Assembly: GCA_009775605.1 (NCBI GenBank) | Contig: VSPV01000115.1 | Location: 1-8,629, forward strand | DNA length: 8,629 bases | Reading direction: 5' to 3' | Source: Paramuribaculum sp. | Lineage (GTDB): Bacteria > Bacteroidota > Bacteroidia > Bacteroidales > Muribaculaceae | Shown here: positions 1 to 6,975 of the stretch, piece by piece | How the letters are laid out: each line of letters opens with the position of its first letter | How positions within the stretch are numbered: position 1 is the stretch's first letter | The notes under the pieces: model-generated | Seen by the model: only the letters and a program-made list of their open reading frames with translations | Told to the model about the DNA's origin: nothing | Databases searched by the model: none | Position numbers and translations under genes: made by a program

Positions 1-2849
1 TCCACCTGGTGTAGGAGATTGTAGCGGGCTATGAGGAGCATTCCGGTGCGGGTGGCTATGCCGAAGAGCGATATGAAGCCTATGATTGCGGGGATGCTGA
101 TTTCACCGGAGGTCATCCACAGAACAAGTACACCGCCTATGAGCGCAAACGGAAGGTTGAGGAGAATCACGGCGCTTTCAAGCAGATTCTTGAACTGCAT
201 ATAGAGAAGAAGGTAAATCACCACGATACTCAACAGGGAAGTGAGGAAGAGGGTGCGGCTTGCTGCCTGTTCGCTCTCGAACTGGCCTCCGTATTCAATA
301 TGGTAGCCTTCGGGAAGAGTGATTTTCTCGTCGATAATATCCTGAATATCGTTTACCACACTGCGGATATCGCGGTCGCCGGTGTTGGCCGAGACAACAA
401 TCTTACGTTTCACGTTCTCGCGGTTGATGGTGTTCGGACCGGCGGAGGACTGAATCCTGGCGACGTTGCTCAGGGGAATCTTCATGCCGGAGGGTGTGTC
501 GATAAGCATGTTGCCTATATCCTCTATTTTATCGCGGTTCTGCTCGCCGGCACGGACCACAAGGTTGAAGCTGCGGTTGCCCTCATATACCTGCGAAACG
601 GTTTCGCCGGCCATCATCACGCTTATGAACTCGTTGAACTGAGGCTCGCTGATGCCATAGCGCGAAAGCATTTCGGGAATGGGAGTGATTTTAAGTTCGG
701 GCCGCTCAATCTGCTGCTCTACGTTCAGGTCGGCAATGCCTTCCACGCCGGATATGGCGTCCTTGATCTGGTTGCCGATGGTGAACATGCGGTTGAGGTC
801 GTCGCCGAAGAGCTTTATGGCTATGCTTGCCTGGGTGCCGCTGAGCATGGCGTCGATTCGGTGGCTGATGGGCTGTCCTATCTCTATGTTGGCTCCGGCT
901 ATTACCGACAGACGGTCGCGGACATCGTGGAGAAACTCACTGTGGCTTCGTCCGTCGAGCTTGAATGGGGCCTCGATTTCCGATACGTTTACACCAAGGG
1001 AATGTTCGTCGAGCTCGGCGCGACCGGTCTTTCTCGCTACGGTCTTGATTTCGGGCACGGTGAGAAGGATTTCCTCGGCCTGACGACCGATTTTGTCGGA
1101 TTCCTCAAGGGATATTCCTGGCATCGAGCTTACGTTGATGGTAAGCGAACCTTCGTTGAAGGGTGGAAGGAAGCTATGGCCGAGGGTGAAAAATACGCCT
1201 ATGGTGAAAGCAAGGAGCGTGACGGTGCCAATAATGACCGGCTTCGTGTGGGCGAGCACCCAGAGCAGACTCTTGCGGTAGGCGCTTTTAAGGTGGCGGG
1301 TGAGGGGTGCTTCCTTTTCAAGCCCTTTTGAATTGTTACGGTCGTGAAGAAGGTAGCTGCAAAGCACCGGAGTGAGGGTGAGGGCCACGAGCGTAGAGGC
1401 AAACAGCGCCACAATGAAGGCGATGCCCAGAGGTATGAGCATACGGCCCTCCATGCCGCTCAGGAAGAAAAGTGGAACGAAGCTCACCACGATGATGAGG
1501 GTGGAGTTCAGGATGGGCATGCGCACCTCGCGGGAGGCATCGTAGACCACACGGATGGTGTTCTGGCGCTGCTCCTTGGGAAGGGCATGGTTCTCACGAA
1601 GCTTGCGCCACACATTCTCAACGTCGACAATGGCATCGTCGACCAGCGAGCCGATAGCGATGGCAAGACCTCCGAGGCTCATGGTGTTGATGGTCTGTCC
1701 GAGCAGATGCAATACGATTATCGACACTATCAGAGATATGGGAATGGTGACGAGGGATATGACCGTGGTCCTTACATTGGCAAGGAAGAGGAAAAGGATA
1801 ATGACAACGAATATGGCTCCTTCTATGAGAGAGGTCTTGACATTGGAGACAGAGCTGTCAATGAAATCGGCCTGACGGAAAATGTCGGAAGAGATATGGA
1901 CGTCTGCCGGGAGATTTTTCTGAATGTCGGCAAGGGCGCGGTCTATGTTTTCGGTAAGCTCGATGGTTCCGGTGTTGGGCTGCTTGGTTACGGTAAGAAG
2001 TACCGCCGGTTTCCCTTTTTCGGATGCGAGACCGAGTTTAGGGCTCTGGGCGCCGATTTTAATCTCGGCAATGTCGGCAAGCGTCACGGGTATCCCGTCG
2101 GTAGTCTTTACAACCGACTTGGAAATGCGGTCGATCACATCGGCGGAAACCACCCCGCGCACTATATATTCGTTGCCATACTGATAAATCACTCCGCCGG
2201 AAGTGCTGCGGTTCATTTCGCGGGTTACATCCATCACATCGGAGAGCGCGACATTGTAATGGCGCATTCTGGACGGGTCGAGCATTATCTGGTATTCCTT
2301 GAGGTCGCCGCCTATTACAGAAACCTGGGCTACGCCGCCGGTGGAGAGAAGACGCGGACGGATGGTCCAGTCGGCGAGGGTGCGTAGGTCGAGGAGGGAG
2401 GTGTTGTCGGAGGTGAGACTGATAATCATCAGCTCGCCGAGAATGGAGGACTGCGGGCCGAGCACGGGTTTTCCTACGCTGCCGGGGAGCGCGTCGGCCA
2501 CGGTGGCCAGTTTTTCCGAAACAATCTGGCGGTCAAGATAGATATCAGTGCCCCAGTCGAACTCGACCCACACAACGGAGAAGCCGTTGGTGGATGATGA
2601 GCGCACGCGGCGCACACCCGTAGCGCCGTTGACAGCCGTTTCAATCGGGAATGTGACAAGCTGTTCGACTTCCTCGGCAGCCATGCCGTTGGCTTCGGTC
2701 ATCACCACTACGGTAGGGGCGTTGAGGTCGGGGAACACATCTATTTCAGTCTGTTTCGCCACAAAGAGGCCACCCACCACAAGCAGGACAGCTCCCACCA
2801 ACACAAGCAGGCGGTTATTGAGCGAGAAATGGATTATTTTGTTGAGCAT
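1..2849 (-). CDS. czcA: CzcA/CusA-family heavy-metal efflux RND pump, 3' end cut off by the window
   Basis: Proton-driven inner-membrane RND pump that would export divalent or monovalent heavy metals through a tripartite complex. About 949 codons are visible from ATG at 2849; the frame is open to the left edge, so the C-terminus (probably under 100 residues of a family usually near 1,030) is missing. The start lies 12 bases after the stop of the membrane fusion protein gene. Visible marks are a first membrane helix near residues 12-32, the porter-domain motif RVRSSSTNGFS (81-91), and the TM4 proton-relay segment SLGGLAIAIGSLVDDAIVDV followed by EN (391-412) with its acidic residues. The second-half motif GIATRTGMLLIARYN lies near the left edge. 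Recalling E. coli CusA, two of its three copper-binding methionines appear replaced: RIDM is RIDA, and YGM is YGI. Zn/Co/Cd or mixed substrates are therefore as likely as Cu/Ag. The family is certain; the metal is not. Confidence 0.95.
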   Translation of the reverse strand, partial: MLNKIIHFSLNNRLLVLVGAVLLVVGGLFVAKQTEIDVFPDLNAPTVVVMTEANGMAAEEVEQLVTFPIETAVNGATGVRRVRSSSTNGFSVVWVEFDWGTDIYLDRQIVSEKLATVADALPGSVGKPVLGPQSSILGELMIISLTSDNTSLLDLRTLADWTIRPRLLSTGGVAQVSVIGGDLKEYQIMLDPSRMRHYNVALSDVMDVTREMNRSTSGGVIYQYGNEYIVRGVVSADVIDRISKSVVKTTDGIPVTLADIAEIKIGAQSPKLGLASEKGKPAVLLTVTKQPNTGTIELTENIDRALADIQKNLPADVHISSDIFRQADFIDSSVSNVKTSLIEGAIFVVIILFLFLANVRTTVISLVTIPISLIVSIIVLHLLGQTINTMSLGGLAIAIGSLVDDAIVDVENVWRKLRENHALPKEQRQNTIRVVYDASREVRMPILNSTLIIVVSFVPLFFLSGMEGRMLIPLGIAFIVALFASTLVALTLTPVLCSYLLHDRNNSKGLEKEAPLTRHLKSAYRKSLLWVLAHTKPVIIGTVTLLAFTIGVFFTLGHSFLPPFNEGSLTINVSSMPGISLEESDKIGRQAEEILLTVPEIKTVARKTGRAELDEHSLGVNVSEIEAPFKLDGRSHSEFLHDVRDRLSVIAGANIEIGQPISHRIDAMLSGTQASIAIKLFGDDLNRMFTIGNQIKDAISGVEGIADLNVEQQIERPELKITPIPEMLSRYGISEPQFNEFISVMMAGETVSQVYEGNRSFNLVVRAGEQNRDKIEDIGNMLIDTPSGMKIPLSNVARIQSSAGPNTINRENVKRKIVVSANTGDRDIRSVVNDIQDIIDEKITLPEGYHIEYGGQFESEQAASRTLFLTSLLSIVVIYLLLYMQFKNLLESAVILLNLPFALIGGVLVLWMTSGEISIPAIIGFISLFGIATRTGMLLIARYNLLHQV

Positions 2850-2861
2850 CTGGGGGCGGTA

Positions 2862-4031
2862 TTAATGGTTATGGGTATGCCCGGGGATGGCTTTGCCGGC
2901 GGAGGCCAGCTTCACATGGATGGCACCTCGGGTCACTACGGTGTCGCCGGGCTTGAGACCTGAGAGAATCTCTATGTTCTCGCCGTCGCTTTCGCCGGTG
3001 CGGACTTCCTGACGGCGGTAGCAGTTATCGTCGAGTTTCAGGTAGACGTAGAACACGCCCTGGTCTTCCGTGAGGGCGGAAACAGGCACGGTAACGGCAT
3101 TGTGCTTGCCGTCGGTGATAAGGAAAATCTCAACGAAGGAACCGGGAATGACGCCGGGACAATTGTCGAACTCAAACGTGACAGGGACAAACGAGGAGCC
3201 TGTGCCGGTGGTCTTGCCGGTGGATAGTACGCGGCCGTTTAGGTCACGGAGGTCGTAGATTGAATCGCTGTAGGAGGTCTTGAATTTCGCTGAGACAATA
3301 TTGTTGAGGACACCGAAGTCTTTTTCGGCGAGTTCGGCACGGAGATACATGCTGCGGTTCTGGGTGATGGACATAAGCGGCTGACCCAGATTCACGAAGT
3401 CGCCGTCCTTTACCAGATATTCCTTGATGTAGCCCGATACGGGGGCGGAGATGGAAAGACCGCCGCGTCCGCCGCGCGACACAGCCTCGTAGGAAAGACG
3501 TGCTTTTTCATACTCGGCCTTTATGGCGGTGAATTCCTTGCGTGATATGAGCTGGTCGGCGATGAGTTTCTGCGCGCGTTCATATTCGGTGAGAGCGGCC
3601 TCATAAGCGATTTTTGCGCGCTGTGTCACATCACCTTCGGGAAGAGAGGAGGTGGAAATGGAGAAGAGGGGAGTGCCGCGCTCGATGCGTGCGCCTTCGG
3701 TGAGGGGTCGGCTCATCTTCACTATTCCGGACACTGTGGCGGCAACGGTGGTCTCATCGCCAGAGGCCGGAAGGACGCGGCCGCTCACTGGCACCACGGC
3801 GCTGAACTCGCCAAGCCTTACGGTGTCGGCTACTACTCCTGCGGCGGCAGCTTTTTCGGAGTGAAACACTATCTCATCGGAATGACCTTCGGGTTCCTGA
3901 GTCGTTTCGGCTTCGGCCGAGGTGTGCTCATGGTCATGCTCATGGTCTTTATCGCCATGCGAGGAATGGTCGTGGCAGGAGGCGAGGGCCGCAATGAAGA
4001 GGGCGGCGCACAAATACCGGAAATAATTCAT
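2862..4031 (-). CDS. czcB: Heavy-metal efflux membrane fusion protein (CzcB/CusB type), His-rich lipoprotein
   Basis: Periplasmic adaptor of 389 residues that links the RND pump to an outer-membrane channel and may hand metal to it. A signal peptide ends in a lipobox, LASC, with Cys19 the predicted lipidated residue. It is followed at once by a metal-binding-like run, HDHSSHGDKDHEHDHEH (20-36); the C-terminus ends GHTHNH. Two lipoyl half-motifs (about 95-127 and 192-224) flank a helical hairpin (about 134-186). A beta-barrel follows from about 228, and a membrane-proximal domain contains GLKPGDTVVTRG near the end. This is the standard HlyD/RND adaptor order at normal length. The stop is 12 bases before the pump start, so the two are surely one operon. 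The start agrees with a -7 box about 50 bases upstream. The exact metal is not determined. Confidence 0.95.
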   Translation of the reverse strand: MNYFRYLCAALFIAALASCHDHSSHGDKDHEHDHEHTSAEAETTQEPEGHSDEIVFHSEKAAAAGVVADTVRLGEFSAVVPVSGRVLPASGDETTVAATVSGIVKMSRPLTEGARIERGTPLFSISTSSLPEGDVTQRAKIAYEAALTEYERAQKLIADQLISRKEFTAIKAEYEKARLSYEAVSRGGRGGLSISAPVSGYIKEYLVKDGDFVNLGQPLMSITQNRSMYLRAELAEKDFGVLNNIVSAKFKTSYSDSIYDLRDLNGRVLSTGKTTGTGSSFVPVTFEFDNCPGVIPGSFVEIFLITDGKHNAVTVPVSALTEDQGVFYVYLKLDDNCYRRQEVRTGESDGENIEILSGLKPGDTVVTRGAIHVKLASAGKAIPGHTHNH

Positions 4032-4081
4032 GTATGGAAAATGATATTAATAGTTTATGCAAGAAATATGTTATTTTGAGA

Positions 4082-4089
4082 CAAAGGTA
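4082..4089 (-). promoter_or_regulatory. -7 box (TACCTTTG) of the membrane fusion protein-RND operon
   Basis: On the minus strand this reads TACCTTTG, a perfect TAnnTTTG Bacteroidota -7 element. Transcription would begin near 4078 and give a leader of about 47 bases. No TTTG sits at the usual distance of about 20 bases upstream. The nearest candidates are TTG 14 bases and TTTG 25 bases before the box, both inside the shared 18-bp motif. That arrangement suggests a promoter that needs an activator or DNA distortion. Confidence 0.7.
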
Positions 4090-4100
4090 GGGCTTATAAT

Positions 4101-4118
4101 GCGCAACCGGGTGGCAAA
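4101..4118 (-). promoter_or_regulatory. Candidate operator, copy 1, shared with the efflux permease promoter
   Basis: On the minus strand it reads TTTGCCACCCGGTTGCGC, an imperfect palindrome centred on ACC-C-GGT (GCcACC-C-GGTtGC). It differs at 2 of 18 positions from the sequence at 4617-4634. It ends 11 bases before the TAnnTTTG box of the fusion-protein operon, exactly as the second copy does for its own gene. It also overlaps the expected -33 region of the divergent regulator gene, so one bound protein could affect both directions. The binding protein is not known from sequence; the adjacent Fur-family regulator is the simplest candidate. Confidence 0.6.
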
Positions 4119-4136
4119 AGTAGTGGGCGATTTTTG

Positions 4137-4144
4137 TATCTTTG
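4137..4144 (+). promoter_or_regulatory. -7 box (TATCTTTG) of the Fur-family regulator gene
   Basis: A perfect TAnnTTTG box. Transcription would begin near 4148, leaving a leader of about 8 bases before ATG 4156 or about 26 bases before ATG 4174. The box is also the left arm of a small inverted repeat, TATCT-N6-AGATA (4137-4152). A bound repressor there would block the promoter, but five-base arms are weak evidence. Confidence 0.65.
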
Positions 4145-4155
4145 TGGAGATAAAC

Positions 4156-4596
4156 ATGAAACATATTCCTGAGATGGAAACGAGCTACGATCCCGTGAAA
4201 CTTCTGGAGGAGGCTGGCATAAAACCGACATCCAACCGGATTCTGGTGCTGAGAGCGATTCTTACGGCCAATTCTCCCATGAGCCTTATAGAACTTGAAT
4301 CGGAACTTCAGACACTTGAGCGTTCAAGCGTGCTGAGGGTGCTGACACTTCTGCTGGAGCACGACCTGATTCATACGCTTGAGGACGGCCGGGGTGTGAC
4401 AAAGTATGAGGTGTGTCACGGCCATCATCACAGCGGCGTGGACGACATGCACGCTCATTTCTATTGCGAGAAGTGCCACAAGGTATATTGTTTTAAGGAG
4501 ATTACGGCTCCGCATATAGACATTCCGGAGTCGTTCAAGGTGAAGTCGATCAATTACATGCTCAAGGGTATCTGCCCTGAGTGCAGGGAAGATTAG
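4156..4596 (+). CDS. Fur-family metalloregulator (Fur/Zur/PerR superfamily)
   Basis: Metal-responsive DNA-binding regulator of 146 residues from ATG 4156, a normal length for the family. A winged-helix domain spans about 13-86 (GIKPTSNRILVLRAIL at 21-36, then ERSSVLRVLTLLLEHDLI). The dimerisation and metal-binding half follows: CHGHHH (87-92), the HAHFYCEKCHKVYC segment with CxxC at 104/107, and CPEC at 140/143, the usual structural zinc site. A frame open upstream to 4057 would run through the promoter, so it is not used. ATG 4156 has GGAG five bases upstream, but that GGAG lies at the predicted transcription start. ATG 4174, giving 140 residues, is an equally reasonable start. The gene is divergent from the RND operon and co-oriented with the permease gene. 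Placement among exporters fits a zinc or copper sensor better than an iron one, but this is inference. Confidence 0.92.
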   Translation: MKHIPEMETSYDPVKLLEEAGIKPTSNRILVLRAILTANSPMSLIELESELQTLERSSVLRVLTLLLEHDLIHTLEDGRGVTKYEVCHGHHHSGVDDMHAHFYCEKCHKVYCFKEITAPHIDIPESFKVKSINYMLKGICPECRED

Positions 4597-4616
4597 GAGT
4601 CCTGCCGGAAATGATG

Positions 4617-4634
4617 TTTGACACCGGGTTGCGC
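4617..4634 (+). promoter_or_regulatory. Candidate operator, copy 2, upstream of the efflux permease gene
   Basis: Reads TTTGACACCGGGTTGCGC, matching 16 of 18 bases of the motif in front of the RND operon, with the same orientation relative to its gene. It ends 11 bases before the TAnnTTTG box at 4646, identical to the first copy. The central ACC-G-GGT is the reverse complement of the other copy's ACC-C-GGT, as expected for a symmetric site. Matching sequence, orientation and spacing at two exporter promoters is the evidence for a shared regulator. Confidence 0.6.
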
Positions 4635-4645
4635 TGCTTTTGATG

Positions 4646-4653
4646 TAATTTTG
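4646..4653 (+). promoter_or_regulatory. -7 box (TAATTTTG) of the efflux permease gene
   Basis: A perfect TAnnTTTG element with a predicted transcription start near 4657, giving a leader of about 17 bases before ATG 4674. As with the RND operon, TTTG lies 25 bases upstream rather than about 20, with the palindromic motif filling the spacer. The permease gene therefore appears to have its own promoter, although it lies only 77 bases after the regulator gene. Confidence 0.65.
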
Positions 4654-4673
4654 CAGTAAAACCTGATGACAAT

Positions 4674-5897
4674 ATGGAATTACTGCATTCTTTACTTTAT
4701 ATGCTCAACGAGATGTCGCCGTACATCCTGCTGGGCTTTCTGATAGCGGGTGTGATGCATGCCTTCATACCCCGGCGGGTGTTTGCACGCCATCTTTCCG
4801 GAACTGGCTGGAAAGCTGTGGTGAAATCGGCGCTGATAGGCATTCCTCTTCCGCTGTGTTCATGCGGAGTGCTGCCTACAGCTGTGGCAATGCGGCGCAA
4901 CGGAGCGTCGCGCGCGGCCTCCACTTCGTTTCTCGTAGCCACTCCGCAGACGGGTGTGGACAGTATAGCTGCCACTTGGTCTCTTCTGGGGCCGGCTTTC
5001 GCCATAGTGCGTCCGGTGGCTGCGCTTGTCACGGCGGTGTTCGGCGGTGTTGCCGTGGGGCATACCGAAAAGGCGGAGTCCCGCACCGAATGCCACACCG
5101 AAGTGGCCGAAGAAGAGATAAAGGGTGGTTTTATGGCAAAATGCCTCGCGGCGCTGAAATATGGATTTGTGGATCTGGTGGGAAGTATAGGGTCGTGGCT
5201 TGTGGCCGGACTGCTGATAGCCGCCGTAATCACGGTCTATGTGCCGGCCGATTTCTTTGCTTTTCTGGGCCGGAATCCGCTGCTGTCGATGCTTGCGGTG
5301 GTTATAGTGGCTGTGCCGATGTATGTATGCGCTACAGGCTCGATACCCATTGCCATGTCGCTCGTGCTGAAGGGCCTTTCACCCGGCACCGCGCTTGTGC
5401 TTCTTATGGCCGGCCCCGCTGCGAACTTTGCATCATTCACCCTCATAGCCCGTGAGATGGGGCGGCGTGCAGCCGTGGTATATCTGATTTCTATCGTAGC
5501 AGGGGCAATAGCCTTCGGCCTGATGATAGATTATCTGCTGCCGGCTCGCTGGTTTGCGATAGATGCTTCAGGCATGATGTCGGGACACATGCACGGGTTC
5601 AGCCTGTTTTCCACGCTGTGCTCGGGAGTGCTTGTGGTGCTTCTGGCTGTCGCGCTTATAAAACGTAATATTCACCATTCAACCATAAAAGGAGATATGA
5701 CAAAAGAATATGTTATCAAAGGAATGAACTGCCCCCACTGCCAGGCAGCTGTTGCCAAAAGCATAAGCGGAGTGGAAGGCGTTGAACACGTTGACGTGAA
5801 TCTTTCCACCGGAATTGCGACCGTGGAGGGCAAACCGAGCGACGAGGCTATCGCACATGCCGTGCGCGGCGCAGGATTTGATATCGAGTTGTCCTGA
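4674..5897 (+). CDS. SO_0444-type Cu/Zn efflux permease (DUF318/ArsP-like) fused to a C-terminal HMA domain
   Basis: Predicted inner-membrane metal exporter of 407 residues. The N-terminal half has membrane segments near 14-32 and 50-72 with the signature GIPLPLCSCGVLPTA (56-70; Cys62 and Cys64 are candidate metal ligands). The second half repeats the theme with VPMYVCATGSIPIA (214-227; Cys219) and GPAAN (247-251). A cytoplasmic loop at about 130-155 carries His, Cys and Glu. MMSGHMHG (301-308) precedes the last membrane helix, and a short linker leads to a CopZ-like HMA domain (about 342-407) with GMNCPHC, metal ligands Cys353 and Cys356. The HMA domain would bring metal from the cytoplasm to the channel. 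The gene has its own promoter and the same upstream motif as the RND operon, so both likely answer to the same metal. The family call rests on recognised motifs; cadmium, silver or arsenicals remain possible substrates. Confidence 0.88.
   Translation: MELLHSLLYMLNEMSPYILLGFLIAGVMHAFIPRRVFARHLSGTGWKAVVKSALIGIPLPLCSCGVLPTAVAMRRNGASRAASTSFLVATPQTGVDSIAATWSLLGPAFAIVRPVAALVTAVFGGVAVGHTEKAESRTECHTEVAEEEIKGGFMAKCLAALKYGFVDLVGSIGSWLVAGLLIAAVITVYVPADFFAFLGRNPLLSMLAVVIVAVPMYVCATGSIPIAMSLVLKGLSPGTALVLLMAGPAANFASFTLIAREMGRRAAVVYLISIVAGAIAFGLMIDYLLPARWFAIDASGMMSGHMHGFSLFSTLCSGVLVVLLAVALIKRNIHHSTIKGDMTKEYVIKGMNCPHCQAAVAKSISGVEGVEHVDVNLSTGIATVEGKPSDEAIAHAVRGAGFDIELS
5687..5699 (+). promoter_or_regulatory. 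Internal ribosome binding site and ATG at the HMA domain boundary
   Basis: AAAAGGAG (5687-5694) lies just before an in-frame ATG (5697) that begins exactly at the first residue of the HMA domain. Initiation here would release a free 66-residue CopZ-like chaperone in addition to the full permease fusion. The gap from AGGAG to ATG is only two bases, shorter than optimal, and Bacteroidota rely little on such sites. It may therefore be a relic of two once-separate genes. Confidence 0.35.
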
Positions 5898-5913
5898 AAT
5901 CGGTAAAATAAAG

Positions 5914-5960
5914 AAAGCGATGTGTCGGATATTATGTCTGACACATCGCTTTTTCTTTTA
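5914..5960. terminator. Bidirectional rho-independent terminator between convergent genes
   Basis: A perfect 13-bp stem, AAAGCGATGTGTC (5914-5926) with GACACATCGCTTT (5940-5952), and a 13-base loop whose ends can pair further with one wobble. TTTTTCTTTT follows on the plus strand and an A-rich tract precedes it, so the hairpin can end the permease transcript rightwards and the EamA transcript leftwards. It fits exactly between the two stops (5897 and 5970). Confidence 0.9.
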
Positions 5961-5969
5961 TCCGGATTA

Positions 5970-6896
5970 TTAATGGTGGATTTTAGGGAACATCTTGCGG
6001 ACGTGGAGTATCACTTTGTCAACCGACTTGTCGCCGATTACAATGGTGGTAGCCAGAAGAATCAGGAGGCCTCCGAAGAGTTCTCGGACGGTGACCGTCT
6101 GCCCCAGCACCGTCACGCTCAGAATCACGGCCGAAACGGGTTCGAGGGCTCCGAGTATGGCAGTGGGGGTCGAACCGATGAGCTGGATGGCTCTTGTGGT
6201 ACAAGCCAGTGACAATACCGTGGGAATTATAGCCAGAGCCATGAGATTGAGCCATCCGCTTTTAACGGCCGGGAGAGTCAGCGGGTTGCCCAGCGGTATC
6301 ATTGCCATAAACATCACGCATCCCCAGCTGAGAACGTAGAACAGAAGTTTGGTTGTTGGAATGTTCCTGACCGTTTTGGATACGTTGACAAAGATGATGT
6401 AGAGCGCATAGGTGAGAGCCGACATCATTACCAGCAGACATCCGAACGCACTGAGAGTCTGGCCTTCCTGCGGCCTCATAAGGAGGATAAGACCACAGGA
6501 CATGATCAGCAGGCATAATGCAACGGTGAATCTGAATTTTTCGTGAAAAAAGAAGATCATCATCACGGCCACCATTATGGGATAGACGAAGAGCAATGTG
6601 GAGGCAATGCCGGAGTTCATGTACTTGTAGCTCTCGAAGAGTGTGAGCGACGACAGCGCCATGAGTATTCCAAGAATGGCTGTCTGCCCGGTTTCCTCAC
6701 GGTTCAGTCGGAAGGGAATGTTGCGCGCAAACATTACGAGGGCAAGGAGCGGGATACCCATCATATATCTGAACAGCAGCACGGTGTTGGGGTTCATGCC
6801 CTGGTCGTAGAGCGGAATGGCGAAAGCCGGATTTGTTCCGTATGCCGCGGCAGCGAGTGCCGCCAAAAGATAGCCTTTCAGGTCGGAAAACTTCAT
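5970..6896 (-). CDS. EamA-domain (DMT superfamily) inner-membrane permease
   Basis: A 308-residue protein with about ten hydrophobic helices and the two-fold repeat of EamA transporters. The first repeat begins LKGYLLAALAAAAYGTNPAF and includes SSLTLFESYKYMNSGIASTL and a YPIMVAVMMIFFFHEKF helix. The second begins near SAFGCLLVMMSALTYALYII and ends LGALEPVSAVILSVTVLGQT and GGLLILLATTIVIG. In this family the Y/F-P-x-hydrophobic helix and the LEP motif recur. Members export amino acids, metabolites or drugs; the substrate cannot be told here. The start at 6896 is preferred to an in-frame ATG at 6968 because the TAnnTTTG box at 6931-6924 lies between them, and because 308 residues with an immediate first helix is the usual form. 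It converges on the metal-export permease and shares only the terminator, with no sign of a functional link. Confidence 0.93.
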   Translation of the reverse strand: MKFSDLKGYLLAALAAAAYGTNPAFAIPLYDQGMNPNTVLLFRYMMGIPLLALVMFARNIPFRLNREETGQTAILGILMALSSLTLFESYKYMNSGIASTLLFVYPIMVAVMMIFFFHEKFRFTVALCLLIMSCGLILLMRPQEGQTLSAFGCLLVMMSALTYALYIIFVNVSKTVRNIPTTKLLFYVLSWGCVMFMAMIPLGNPLTLPAVKSGWLNLMALAIIPTVLSLACTTRAIQLIGSTPTAILGALEPVSAVILSVTVLGQTVTVRELFGGLLILLATTIVIGDKSVDKVILHVRKMFPKIHH

Positions 6897-6923
6897 ATTT
6901 CTAACTTCGATTTTTGGAGACCG

Positions 6924-6931
6924 CAAAATTA
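6924..6931 (-). promoter_or_regulatory. -7 box (TAATTTTG) of the EamA permease gene
   Basis: On the minus strand this reads TAATTTTG, a perfect TAnnTTTG element. Transcription would start near 6920, giving a leader of about 24 bases to ATG 6896. The -33 region has only GTTT about 20 bases upstream. This box decides the start codon of the gene. Confidence 0.65.
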
Positions 6932-6975
6932 GTGAAATGTGGGAAGAAATGAAACTAAGGTTCTGCATCTTGTGA

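Noticed and set aside
300..1331. Plus-strand 343-codon open frame
   Set aside because: It lies fully antisense to the RND pump gene, whose minus-strand translation shows continuous family motifs. Its own translation has no recognisable domain; it arises from codon bias in a GC-rich gene.
1344..2387. Plus-strand 347-codon open frame
   Set aside because: Antisense shadow of the same RND gene, running across the porter and TM4 coding regions. No domain, no promoter box in front of it.
4042..4057. Classical Fur/Per box (7-1-7) in the intergenic region
   Set aside because: TGATATT at 4042-4048 matches one arm well, but the second arm matches only about 3 of 7 bases, which is too weak to call.
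4057..4155. N-terminal extension of the Fur-family protein by 33 residues
   Set aside because: It would be translated through the candidate operator and the TATCTTTG promoter box, and the extra residues are outside the normal family length.
4572..4608. Possible terminator after the regulator gene
   Set aside because: GCAGG and CCTGC around the stop codon could pair over a long loop, but there is no T tract and the stem is only five bases.
4856..5455. Plus-strand 199-codon frame inside the permease gene
   Set aside because: A shifted frame of the efflux permease gene, whose own frame has clear membrane helices and the CSCG and GPAAN motifs; this one gives Cys/Arg/Gly-rich noise.
6897..6968. 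Longer start for the EamA permease at 6968
   Set aside because: The TAATTTTG promoter box lies downstream of that ATG, and the extra 24 residues are not typical of the family.
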